From Hyphomicrobium_A sp039933175 (GTDB lineage: Bacteria; Pseudomonadota; Alphaproteobacteria; Rhizobiales; Hyphomicrobiaceae), in the NCBI GenBank assembly GCA_039933175.1, contig JBDTOR010000119.1:1-7772 (forward strand): a DNA stretch of 7,772 bases, given 5' to 3'. The number at the start of each line of letters is the position of its first letter. Positions within the stretch are counted from its first letter, which is position 1. This document shows, piece by piece, positions 1 through 6,301 of the stretch. A model generated the notes under the pieces. That model had not been told where the DNA came from, ran no database searches, and saw only the letters and a list, made by a program, of their open reading frames with translations. The position numbers and the translations under genes were made by a program.

Positions 1-55
1 ACGTCCGACCCTCAGATTCGTAGTCTGATGCTCTATCCAGCTGAGCTACGGGCGC
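1..55 (-). tRNA. tRNA-Arg (anticodon ACG), 5' part only
   Basis: The reverse complement starts with the acceptor strand GCGCCCG, followed by TA, a D-arm with GCTC/GAGC stem and loop AGCTGGATA, and an anticodon stem TCAGA/TCTGA closing the loop CTACGAA. In that loop the anticodon is ACG (window positions 19-21), which reads arginine CGN codons after A34 is edited to inosine by TadA, as is known for this tRNA. The variable loop and the start of the T arm follow; the T loop, 3' acceptor strand and any CCA lie left of the window. It is on the same strand as the histidine kinase gene, 113 bp downstream of its stop. I see no convincing promoter of its own in the spacer. Confidence 0.93.
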
Positions 56-94
56 TTGCTGCGTTTTGGGGCCACGCAGGGGCCTAAGCAATCC

Positions 95-124
95 GGCGAG
101 CTGAACGCCTCACCGAAGCTCGCC
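95..124 (-). terminator. Candidate hairpin terminator downstream of the histidine kinase gene
   Basis: GGCGAGCT (95-102) and AGCTCGCC (117-124) form a perfect 8-bp, GC-rich stem around a 14-nt loop, 45 bp after the kinase stop and before the tRNA. It is followed in the direction of transcription by GGATTGCTTAGG, which is not a clear U tract, so a fully intrinsic terminator is doubtful. It could instead be a 3'-end stabilising hairpin. The stem is seen directly; the role is inferred from position. Confidence 0.35.
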
Positions 125-168
125 ACTACTAATGGCTGGAACCGGACAGCGCAAGGCCCTTGGCGCAC

Positions 169-1746
169 CTACGCACGGTCGTCCGGCGGGGCGGCCGGCT
201 GTCCCTTTCGATCGGGCTCATCGTGTCCGTGATGCACGCCGCGGTCGGGGATGTCGAACTGGAAGGCGGCGCCTTTCGCCGTGTCGAGTAGCCGCACATG
301 GCCGCCGTGCACCGCGACGATCTCGGCGGCGATGGCGAGCCCCAGTCCGGTGCCGCCCTTGCGCTGCGAGCCGGTGAACGCCTCGAACAGGTGCTCGCGG
401 GCCTTCTGCGGCACGCCCGGTCCGGTGTCGCGCACCTCGACGAGCACGCGCCGGCCTTCGCGCCAGGCCCGCACGCGGATCTCGCCGTGCGGCGCGTCGG
501 GACCGCCTTCGATGGCTTCGATCGCATTGCGCACGAGGTTGGAGAGGATGCGGAACAGATGATCGCGGTCGGCGTCAATGCGCAGCGTGTCGTCGATGTC
601 CAGCACCCAGTCGAGGCTGCCCTCGCGCGGCAAACCCAGAGCCTCGCCGACCTCCTCGACCAGCGGTTTCAGCGGCAGCAGCTCGCGCCGCGGCGCCGCT
701 TCCTCGGCGCGCCCGAAGCGCAGCGTGTCGTTGCAGAAGTTGATGGCGCGATCGAGCGAGGCGATGAGCTTGGGGGCAAAGCGCTGCACCGTTGGATCGG
801 GGATGGCGGTCAGGCGATCCGACAGCAGCTGGGCGTTGGCCAGCATACCGCGCAGGTCGTGGTTGATCTTGCTCACGGCGAGGCCGAGCTGCGCCAGACG
901 CGTTTTCTGCAGCAGCGCACCCGAAAGCTGACGCTGCATCTCGCCCAGCTCGCGCTCGGCGACGCCGATCTCGTCGTGGCGGCTGGAAGGCACGATGATG
1001 CGCGCCGGATCTTCGGGATCCTGCCGGAACTGCACCATGGCACGCGTAATGCGCATCATCGGGCGGACCAGCAGGCGGCTGAGTGCGAAATAGACGAGCG
1101 CCGCCGTGGCCAGCGAGATGACGATGGAGACGCCGAGAATATTCAAGGCGTAGGAACGCAACGCCGCCTTCAGCGGCGCCTCCGGCATGACGATCTCGAC
1201 GAGGTCGTCGGGGTCGTCGCCGATACTGCCGAGCACCCGGATGGTGCGCCCGTCCCGCGCGAAGAACACGGCGATGCCATCGCCGATCTGCTCAAGCCGT
1301 AGCGCGATGCTCTCCCACAAACTCTCCGGGCGCTGTCGTAAGTCGTAGTGCGCATCGATGGTCATCTGCGGGTCGACAGGGAGCACCAAGCGACGCACGC
1401 CCTGCCGGCGCGAGGCAATAGCCTTCACCTGCGCGGTGCGCAGCATCTCCGCGCGCAGCCCCGAGGGGACATCGCCGCCGGGAAAGCCTTCGGCGGCAAG
1501 CGTCGCGAGCTGCGCCGCGGTGAGGCGCTCGTTCAGCCAGTCGACGCGAAACGTCGAGACCGACGGCAGGAAGATCAGCACCTCGGCGAGAAGTACGAAC
1601 CCACCCGTCAGCATCAGTAGCTTTGACGGCAGCCCAAGGTCGCGCCAATTGCTGCGATACTTTTCGGCCCATTTCGGCACGCTGAGCCGCGACCAATGCT
1701 CGGCCAGTGTTAACCGCCGCGTTTCGCTTTTGTTGTCGCGGAGCAC
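169..1746 (-). CDS. HAMP-domain membrane sensor histidine kinase
   Basis: A 525-residue two-component sensor kinase, expected to autophosphorylate on His and pass the phosphate to an unknown response regulator. In order it has a cytoplasmic N-tail, TM1 at about 41-61, a periplasmic sensor region of about 135 residues, TM2 at about 200-224, a HAMP linker at about 225-275, then a dimerisation/phosphoacceptor helix with KINHDLR (His296). The ATPase domain follows, with N box NLVRNAIEAI (about 403-412), DTGPG (440-444) and GGTGLGLAIA (464-473). A short His/Pro-rich tail ends it. The start is GTG, preceded by GAGAGG about 5 nt upstream; an in-frame stop lies further upstream at 1795-1797. The phosphoacceptor sequence with Asn before His is somewhat unusual, but all ATP-binding boxes look intact. 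No response regulator is visible in the window. It lies 188 bp downstream of the FAD oxidoreductase on the same strand, with palindromic elements between. The signal it senses is unknown. Confidence 0.93.
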   Translation of the reverse strand: MLRDNKSETRRLTLAEHWSRLSVPKWAEKYRSNWRDLGLPSKLLMLTGGFVLLAEVLIFLPSVSTFRVDWLNERLTAAQLATLAAEGFPGGDVPSGLRAEMLRTAQVKAIASRRQGVRRLVLPVDPQMTIDAHYDLRQRPESLWESIALRLEQIGDGIAVFFARDGRTIRVLGSIGDDPDDLVEIVMPEAPLKAALRSYALNILGVSIVISLATAALVYFALSRLLVRPMMRITRAMVQFRQDPEDPARIIVPSSRHDEIGVAERELGEMQRQLSGALLQKTRLAQLGLAVSKINHDLRGMLANAQLLSDRLTAIPDPTVQRFAPKLIASLDRAINFCNDTLRFGRAEEAAPRRELLPLKPLVEEVGEALGLPREGSLDWVLDIDDTLRIDADRDHLFRILSNLVRNAIEAIEGGPDAPHGEIRVRAWREGRRVLVEVRDTGPGVPQKAREHLFEAFTGSQRKGGTGLGLAIAAEIVAVHGGHVRLLDTAKGAAFQFDIPDRGVHHGHDEPDRKGQPAAPPDDRA

Positions 1747-1760
1747 ACGCTTCCTCTCGC

Positions 1761-1838
1761 CTAGTGTCCCGATTCCGAAGTTCGCCGGAGTTCTCTACTC
1801 GTACCTGGAGCGAACTTCGGAATCATAAGGGACACTAG
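1761..1838. repeat. Palindromic MITE-like element 1
   Basis: A 25-nt left arm (1761-1785) is matched perfectly by the reverse complement of a right arm (1810-1838), apart from four extra bases (ATAA, 1825-1828) in the right arm. The ends are CTAGTGTCCC and GGGACACTAG, and a 24-nt loop separates the arms. The CTAG ends can be read as TIRs starting GTGTCCC flanked by TA, the target duplicated by IS630/Tc1-mariner elements. That family link is an inference; there is no transposase ORF. One edge lies 15 bp from the kinase GTG and next to its GAGAGG ribosome site, so a folded transcript would place a long stem just upstream of the kinase start. Confidence 0.75.
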
Positions 1839-1851
1839 AATCATAGACTTG

Positions 1852-1927
1852 CCAGTGTGATTCAGATCGAGAAATTCGCTCGGTACCTCGCCGCTGATGA
1901 TGGCAAATTTCTCGATCATGACACTAG
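1852..1927. repeat. Palindromic MITE-like element 2, degenerate
   Basis: GATCGAGAAATTCGC (1865-1879) is matched by the reverse complement of 1903-1917 at 14 of 15 positions. Outside this core the arms end in AGTGT (1854-1858) and ACACT (1921-1925), with a few unpaired bases between. The right edge is CTAG (1924-1927); the left edge is CCAG (1852-1855), as if one TA had decayed. It starts 7 bp after the oxidoreductase stop codon. Like element 1 it begins AGTGT followed by GATTC, and both loops hold a TACCT core, so the two may be diverged members of one family. It could also act as a 3' hairpin for the oxidoreductase transcript. Confidence 0.6.
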
Positions 1928-1934
1928 CCCGGCC

Positions 1935-3416
1935 CTAACCGAACTTAGCAAGGAAGTTTATCACCTTGCGCAAGCGGGAATTGGAGGGCGCCGTCGCATA
2001 ATAGCTGGAAGCGGCGCGTTTGTTGATCTCCGAGAGGGTCGGATAGGGCGAAATCCATCCGGACATGGCATTGAGGCCCAGCCCCTGCGAGATGGCCAGT
2101 GACCACATCTGAACGAGTTCGCCGGCCTGGGCCCCGACGATCCCGGCGCCCAGGATCTTGCCATCGCGCGCTGTCAGCACCTTGACGTGGCCATCGGTCT
2201 GGCGTTCGGCCTGGGCCCGGTCGTTCTCGCGGTAGGGCCAGCGCAGGACGTTGATTTTGCCAGCCCGCTTCACGGCTTCGGCCTCCGATAGCCCGACGTA
2301 GGCGAGCTCGGGATCGGTGAAGGTCACGCGTGGGATCATGCGGGCGTCGACGCGGGCCGGTGCATGGAACAAGGCGCGGCGGATGACGATGCCGGCGTGG
2401 TAGTCGGCGAGCTGGGCATAGGGCGCCGCTCCCGTGACCTCGCCGATGGCGAACACGCGCCGGTTGGACGTCTTGAGGCCGCGTCCCACCTTGATGCCGT
2501 TCGCGTCATAGCGGATACCCGCCGCCTCGAGGCCAAGCTCGCTCACCGACGGTTTGCGCCCTGTGCAGAGCAAGAGGTGGCTACCTTCGACGACGTGCCT
2601 CTCCCCGCCGACGCTGACGTTGACGCGCACACGGCCGAGACCGCCTTCGACGCCTTCAACTGTTGCGTCCTCGTGCACGCCGATGCCTTCCGAAGCCAGC
2701 GCCTCGAGCACCACGCGCGATAGCTCGGGATCCTCGCCGTCCAGCGCCTTGCCGGGCGCCAGCACCATGACGCGCGAGCCGAGCCGGCTGTGGCTCTGCG
2801 CCAACTCCAGCGCGTACGAGCCGCCGCCGATGATGATGAGGCTGTGCAACCTTTCCTGGTTGTCGAAGATGGTTTCGTTGGTGAAGTAGGGGACGCCGTC
2901 GAGGCCGGGGATGGCCGGAATGGACGGCGATGATCCTGTCGCGATGACGAAACGCCGGGCCCTGATCCGATATTCGCCGGCGACGACCGTCTTCTTGTTG
3001 ATGAAGCGTCCGGCGGCACGAATGACCCGCACGCCGAGGGCGGCGAAACGCTCGGCCGCGAAGTTCGGCTCCAACGTGCTGATGACGCTTCGCACGTGCG
3101 CGTTGACCGACCGCGGATCGACCTCGGGGTCGCGGCCGACTATGCCGAACGTGCCGGCCGTGCGCATGGCATGCGCGCGATTGGCCACCGCGCCCATGGC
3201 GCGTGCGGGAACGCAGCCGTAGTTCAGCGCGTCGCCGCCGAGCTTATGGCGCTCGATGAGCACGACCCCGCGGCCAAAGGCAGCTGCGGCCGCGGCGACG
3301 GCGAGGCCGCCCGGGCCGGCCCCGATGATGCAGATGTCCGTGGCGATGTTCTCGCTCTCGGCGTCCGTCCCTGTCCGGGGCAGCGCCTCCTGCGGCTTAG
3401 ATGCCGACATTGCCAT
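1935..3416 (-). CDS. Divergent FAD-dependent pyridine nucleotide-disulfide oxidoreductase-like protein
   Basis: A 493-residue flavoprotein with the fold and order of dihydrolipoamide dehydrogenase and mercuric reductase. It has an FAD-binding GAGPGG (about 32-37), an ATG motif (about 159-161), an NAD(P) site GGGSYALE (197-204), a second FAD motif with AIGEVTG (323-329), and a C-terminal dimerisation domain with FTDPELAYVG (366-375). The usual CLNxGC redox pair is replaced by ALNYGC: Ala63 and a single Cys68. The C-terminal active-site stretch reads SPYPTLSE, with Tyr458 where lipoamide dehydrogenases have His, while Glu463 is kept. So a lipoamide dehydrogenase activity is unlikely; the substrate is unknown. 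I chose the ATG at 3414-3416, preceded by GGGGGA 6 nt upstream; ATG at 3408-3410 is an alternative. The reading frame stays open to 3665, but that extension runs through the rpmH promoter and has no family similarity I recognise. It is transcribed divergently from rpmH and sits upstream of the kinase. Confidence 0.9.
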   Translation of the reverse strand: MAMSASKPQEALPRTGTDAESENIATDICIIGAGPGGLAVAAAAAAFGRGVVLIERHKLGGDALNYGCVPARAMGAVANRAHAMRTAGTFGIVGRDPEVDPRSVNAHVRSVISTLEPNFAAERFAALGVRVIRAAGRFINKKTVVAGEYRIRARRFVIATGSSPSIPAIPGLDGVPYFTNETIFDNQERLHSLIIIGGGSYALELAQSHSRLGSRVMVLAPGKALDGEDPELSRVVLEALASEGIGVHEDATVEGVEGGLGRVRVNVSVGGERHVVEGSHLLLCTGRKPSVSELGLEAAGIRYDANGIKVGRGLKTSNRRVFAIGEVTGAAPYAQLADYHAGIVIRRALFHAPARVDARMIPRVTFTDPELAYVGLSEAEAVKRAGKINVLRWPYRENDRAQAERQTDGHVKVLTARDGKILGAGIVGAQAGELVQMWSLAISQGLGLNAMSGWISPYPTLSEINKRAASSYYATAPSNSRLRKVINFLAKFG

Positions 3417-3576
3417 GCTCAATCCCCCATTCGCCCGCGCCGGCGGCGTGTGGCGCATTGAACCCACCGCGTCACGCGCCCGATTGAAACGGTATAGAAC
3501 GGGTTTGCCATTTCCGGCCGCCCGGTGCATCAGCCTTGGTGGCTGCGGCCGTGGATTAACCGCAAAATGGCGCTCG

Positions 3577-3605
3577 TTGACTTGCCCGCGGCCACCTCGT
3601 ATAAG
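3577..3605 (+). promoter_or_regulatory. Sigma-70-type promoter for the rpmH-rnpA-yidC-engB cluster
   Basis: TTGACT (3577-3582) and TATAAG (3600-3605) are separated by exactly 17 bp, close to the housekeeping consensus and striking in such GC-rich DNA. Transcription should start near 3612, giving a leader of about 80 nt before the rpmH GTG. In the leader, CTGCC (3632-3636) and GGCAG (3653-3657) could pair. The rest of the 3417-3694 spacer must also drive the leftward oxidoreductase gene, but I found no comparable promoter for it. Confidence 0.75.
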
Positions 3606-3694
3606 CCCGCCAATCCTTAGATCATGGGGCCCTGCCGAGCGACCGCGAGGTTGGCAGAGTTCCATAATTTCGCGACGGGCACTGGAGCTGTATC

Positions 3695-3829
3695 GTGAAG
3701 CGCACTTATCAACCGAGCCGGCTCGTCCGCAAGCGTCGCCACGGCTTCCGCAAGCGCATGCTGACCACAGGCGGCGTCCGCGTGATCAATCGCCGCCGCG
3801 CCAAGGGCCGCAAACGCCTATCGGCGTAA
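3695..3829 (+). CDS. rpmH: 50S ribosomal protein L34
   Basis: A 44-residue, very basic protein starting MKRTYQPSRLVRKRRHGF and ending AKGRKRLSA, the diagnostic ends of bacterial L34. L34 is a small component of the large ribosomal subunit that binds 23S rRNA. The length is the usual 44 to 47 residues. The start is GTG, fixed by the conserved MKRTYQPS and by GGAG 7 nt upstream (3684-3687). It is first in a rightward cluster, 69 bp ahead of rnpA, the order found across most bacteria. A short upstream reading frame (3624-3698) ends in a TGA that overlaps this GTG. The middle segment (MLTTGGVRVINRRR) departs somewhat from the forms I know best in alphaproteobacteria, but nothing suggests loss of function. 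Confidence 0.98.
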   Translation: MKRTYQPSRLVRKRRHGFRKRMLTTGGVRVINRRRAKGRKRLSA

Positions 3830-3837
3830 AGCGGGTG

Positions 3838-3871
3838 CGCATACCCCTTCGGCGAGCCGCCGCGGGGTGCG
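3838..3871 (+). other. Short hairpin between rpmH and rnpA
   Basis: ACCCC (3843-3847) pairs with GGGGT (3864-3868), with CGC and GCG outside giving a few more pairs around an unpaired AT. The loop itself contains CGGC/GCCG. No U tract follows, so this looks like a processing or attenuation hairpin between the two genes rather than a full terminator. The stem is modest and may be chance in GC-rich DNA. Confidence 0.25.
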
Positions 3872-3898
3872 GCCCTGAACGGGCAGGAAACCTGCGCC

Positions 3899-4273
3899 GT
3901 GGCACCGACGACCCTCAAAAAGCGCAGCGAGTTTCTCTGGGTCAGGGGCGGCCTCCGCTGGAGTGCGACTGCTTTCGTTTTGGAGGCCCGCATTCGGCAA
4001 AAGGTCGAGGAGGCGGCGTCGCCCGCCCGTTTCGGCTACACCGTATCGAAGAAGGTCGGCGGCGCGGTCATCCGCAACCGGGTGCGCCGGCGCCTGCGGG
4101 CCTTGACGGCCGGTCTTGCCCCACAGCAGGTGCAACCGGGCTTCGACTACGTGATCATCGCCCGGACGGCCGCCACCGCGCGTGCCTTCGCCGACCTCAA
4201 GGCGGACCTCGACTTGGCGCTTTCGCGCATTCATCAAGCCCCGGGGCAAAAGCGCCGGGGACAGCAGAAATAG
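3899..4273 (+). CDS. rnpA: Ribonuclease P protein component
   Basis: A 124-residue basic protein that binds the RNase P RNA and helps it remove 5' leaders from pre-tRNAs. It shows the family's RNR motif in the segment GGAVIRNRVRRRLRAL (about 54-69), the preceding FGYTVSKKVG strand, and the later DYVIIAR strand (about 83-89). The N-terminal region with LKKRSEFLWVRGG matches the usual RNA-binding face. Length is normal. The start is GTG, with AGGA about 10 nt upstream; no ATG alternative is available near it. It follows rpmH by 69 bp and precedes yidC by 126 bp. The basic C-tail (QKRRGQQK) is common in the family. The RNase P RNA gene itself is not in the window. Confidence 0.97.
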   Translation: MAPTTLKKRSEFLWVRGGLRWSATAFVLEARIRQKVEEAASPARFGYTVSKKVGGAVIRNRVRRRLRALTAGLAPQQVQPGFDYVIIARTAATARAFADLKADLDLALSRIHQAPGQKRRGQQK

Positions 4274-4399
4274 TGACTTCCGGCTTTGCGATTGCGAGGT
4301 CTCGGAGTATTGGCTCTGGCGCCGGAACGAGCGCGGTCCTCGCCCATTCCATGATGGCCGGCGGCTCCATGGGCCAACGAGAACGGCGCTGAGGCAGCA

Positions 4400-6268
4400 A
4401 TGAAGTCGCAAGACCCCGATCAACAGAGAAACCTTCTGCTCGCCGTCGTCCTGTCGATGGCGGTGCTGCTCGGCTGGCAGCTGTTGTACGCCGGACCGAA
4501 GATGAAGGAGGAGCAGGCGCGGCACCGCGCACAACAGGAGCTGACGCAGCAGCAGCCCGCCGCCACGCCGACGGCGCCAGGTACGAGCACTCCGGCCACC
4601 GCCGTCCCCGGCACAGCCGCACCGGCCACCGCCATGACGCGCGACGACGCCGTTAAGGTCTCCCCGCGCCTCGAAGTCGACACGCCCTCGCTCAAAGGCT
4701 CAATCGCGCTACGCGGCGGACGCATCGACGACCTCGTCCTCGTCAAATACCACGAGACCGTCGACCCCAAGAGCCCGAGCGTCGTCCTCTTTTCGCCCGC
4801 CGACAGCCCGCACCCCTACTTCGCAGAATTCGGCTGGGTGGCTCCGGCGGGCTCAACCGTGAAGGTGCCGGATCGCGATGCGCTGTGGCAGGTGCAGGCC
4901 ACCGGCCCGCTGACCCCCGCGGCACCGGTGACGCTCACCTGGGACAACGGCCAGGGCGTCGTCTTCAAGCGCACCGTCACGGTCGACGACGACTACATGT
5001 TCAAGTTCGTCGACGCGGTCGAGAACCGCTCGCCGGCGGAGATCTCGTTGACGCCGTACGCCCGCGTGCATCGCTACGGCACACCGAAGATCGAGAACAA
5101 CTGGATTTTGCACGAAGGCCTGATCGGCGTTATTGGCGCGCAGGGCGAGCAGCGCAGCAAGTACGCCACGGCGCGCGAGGAACCCCCGAGGACGTTCGAT
5201 TCGGCGACCGGCGGCTGGCTCGGATTTACGGACAAATATTGGGCTTCGACCGTCATCCCCGATCAGACGGCGCCCTACAAGGCGACGTTCTCGGCCCAGG
5301 CACCGAAGCTGCCGAGCGAGCAGCCGTCTTATCAGGCCGACTACCTGCGCGACCCCCTCAAGGTGGCGCCGGGCCAGACGGGCACCATCCACTCCCAGCT
5401 GTTCGCCGGCGCCAAGCAGATGTCGATCCTGCAGGCCTACCAGAACAGCGGCATCCAGCAGTTCGATCTGCTCATCGACTGGGGCTGGTTCTTCTTCATC
5501 ACCAAGCCGCTGTTCATGCTCATGGAGGCGATCAACTCGATCGTCCATAATTTCGGCGTCACCATCCTCATCCTGACCGTCATCGTGCGACTGGTGTTCT
5601 TCCCTCTGGCCAGCAAGCAGTACGCTTCGATGGCCAAGATGAAGAAGCTGCAGCCGCAGATGGAGCAGATGCGCGAGCGCTACAAGGACGACAAGGTCAA
5701 GCAGCAGCAGGAGCTGATGGACCTTTACAAGCGCGAGAAGGTGAACCCCGTCGCCGGCTGCGTGCCGATCCTGTTGCAGCTGCCGGTGTTCTTCGCGCTG
5801 TACAAGGTGCTGTACATCACCATCGACATGCGCCACGCGCCGTTCTTCGGCTGGATCAAGGATCTCTCGGCGCCCGATCCGACGTCGCTGTTCAACCTGT
5901 TCGGGCTGTTGCCCTACGCGGTGCCGGAGTTCCTGCACGTCGGCGTGTGGCCGCTGCTCATGGGCATCACGATGTGGCTGCAGATGCAGCTCAACCCGGC
6001 GCAGCCCGATCCGGTGCAGCAGCAGATCTTCAACTGGATGCCGGTGCTGTTCACGTTCCTGCTTGCGTCATTCCCCGCCGGCCTCGTGATCTACTGGGCA
6101 TGGAGCAACATCCTGTCGCTCACGCAGCAGTATTACATCATGAGGAAGCAGGGCACCGAGATACACCTCGTCGGCAACATCACCCGCAAGTTCAAACCGG
6201 TCGCGGCGATCGCCGGGCGCGGGGCCGACGCCATCAAGCGGCGACGCACGGGCGAAGATAAACGTTAG
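4400..6268 (+). CDS. yidC: Membrane protein insertase YidC
   Basis: A 622-residue YidC/Oxa1/Alb3 insertase, which inserts and folds inner-membrane proteins alone or with SecYEG. The order is: TM1 at about 11-30, a Gln/Ala/Pro/Thr-rich linker at about 40-80, the large periplasmic P1 domain at about 90-345, then the conserved five-helix core. TM2 (about 385-404) holds Arg397, the conserved positive charge in the hydrophilic groove. The charged cytoplasmic hairpin (about 405-449, KMKKLQPQMEQMRERYKDD) follows, then TM3 with NPVAGCVPILLQLPVFFALY, and the last helices including FNWMPVLFTFLLASFPAGLVIYW. The C-tail is strongly basic (ends IKRRRTGEDKR), as expected for ribosome contact. Length and form are those of Gram-negative YidC. 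The ATG is preceded by GAGG 5 nt upstream. The gene is followed 33 bp later by engB, probably in one transcript. Confidence 0.99.
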   Translation: MKSQDPDQQRNLLLAVVLSMAVLLGWQLLYAGPKMKEEQARHRAQQELTQQQPAATPTAPGTSTPATAVPGTAAPATAMTRDDAVKVSPRLEVDTPSLKGSIALRGGRIDDLVLVKYHETVDPKSPSVVLFSPADSPHPYFAEFGWVAPAGSTVKVPDRDALWQVQATGPLTPAAPVTLTWDNGQGVVFKRTVTVDDDYMFKFVDAVENRSPAEISLTPYARVHRYGTPKIENNWILHEGLIGVIGAQGEQRSKYATAREEPPRTFDSATGGWLGFTDKYWASTVIPDQTAPYKATFSAQAPKLPSEQPSYQADYLRDPLKVAPGQTGTIHSQLFAGAKQMSILQAYQNSGIQQFDLLIDWGWFFFITKPLFMLMEAINSIVHNFGVTILILTVIVRLVFFPLASKQYASMAKMKKLQPQMEQMRERYKDDKVKQQQELMDLYKREKVNPVAGCVPILLQLPVFFALYKVLYITIDMRHAPFFGWIKDLSAPDPTSLFNLFGLLPYAVPEFLHVGVWPLLMGITMWLQMQLNPAQPDPVQQQIFNWMPVLFTFLLASFPAGLVIYWAWSNILSLTQQYYIMRKQGTEIHLVGNITRKFKPVAAIAGRGADAIKRRRTGEDKR

Positions 6269-6301
6269 CCCGCGCTCGCACGCGGCCACGAGGCAGCGCA
6301 C

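Noticed and set aside
298..1302. Long plus-strand open frame of 334 codons
   Set aside because: It lies wholly opposite the histidine kinase gene, has a composition rich in Arg, Ala, Gln and His, and matches no family; it is a shadow of a GC-rich gene.
1747..1934. Transposase remnant associated with the two palindromes
   Set aside because: No frame of useful length or with a recognisable motif is found between the arms; both elements are too short to code for one.
3481..3520. Possible leftward promoter (TATACC-like) for the oxidoreductase
   Set aside because: No acceptable -35 box lies 16 to 18 bp upstream of it on the minus strand.
3417..3665. N-terminal extension of the oxidoreductase by 83 codons
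   Set aside because: It would cross the rpmH promoter and leader, lacks a ribosome site, and adds an Arg/Pro-rich stretch not expected in the family. The ATG at 3416 has GGGGGA at good spacing.
3256..4392. Plus-strand open frame of 378 codons
   Set aside because: It runs opposite the oxidoreductase and out of frame through rpmH and rnpA, both of which are certain. Only its last 39 codons fall in non-coding DNA, and these are noted as a separate finding.
3818..4534. Minus-strand open frame of 238 codons
   Set aside because: It covers rnpA and the start of yidC on the opposite strand and shows no recognisable domain.
4853..5938. Minus-strand open frame of 361 codons
   Set aside because: It lies wholly opposite yidC, with the skewed Arg, Leu, His and Gln composition of an antisense frame.
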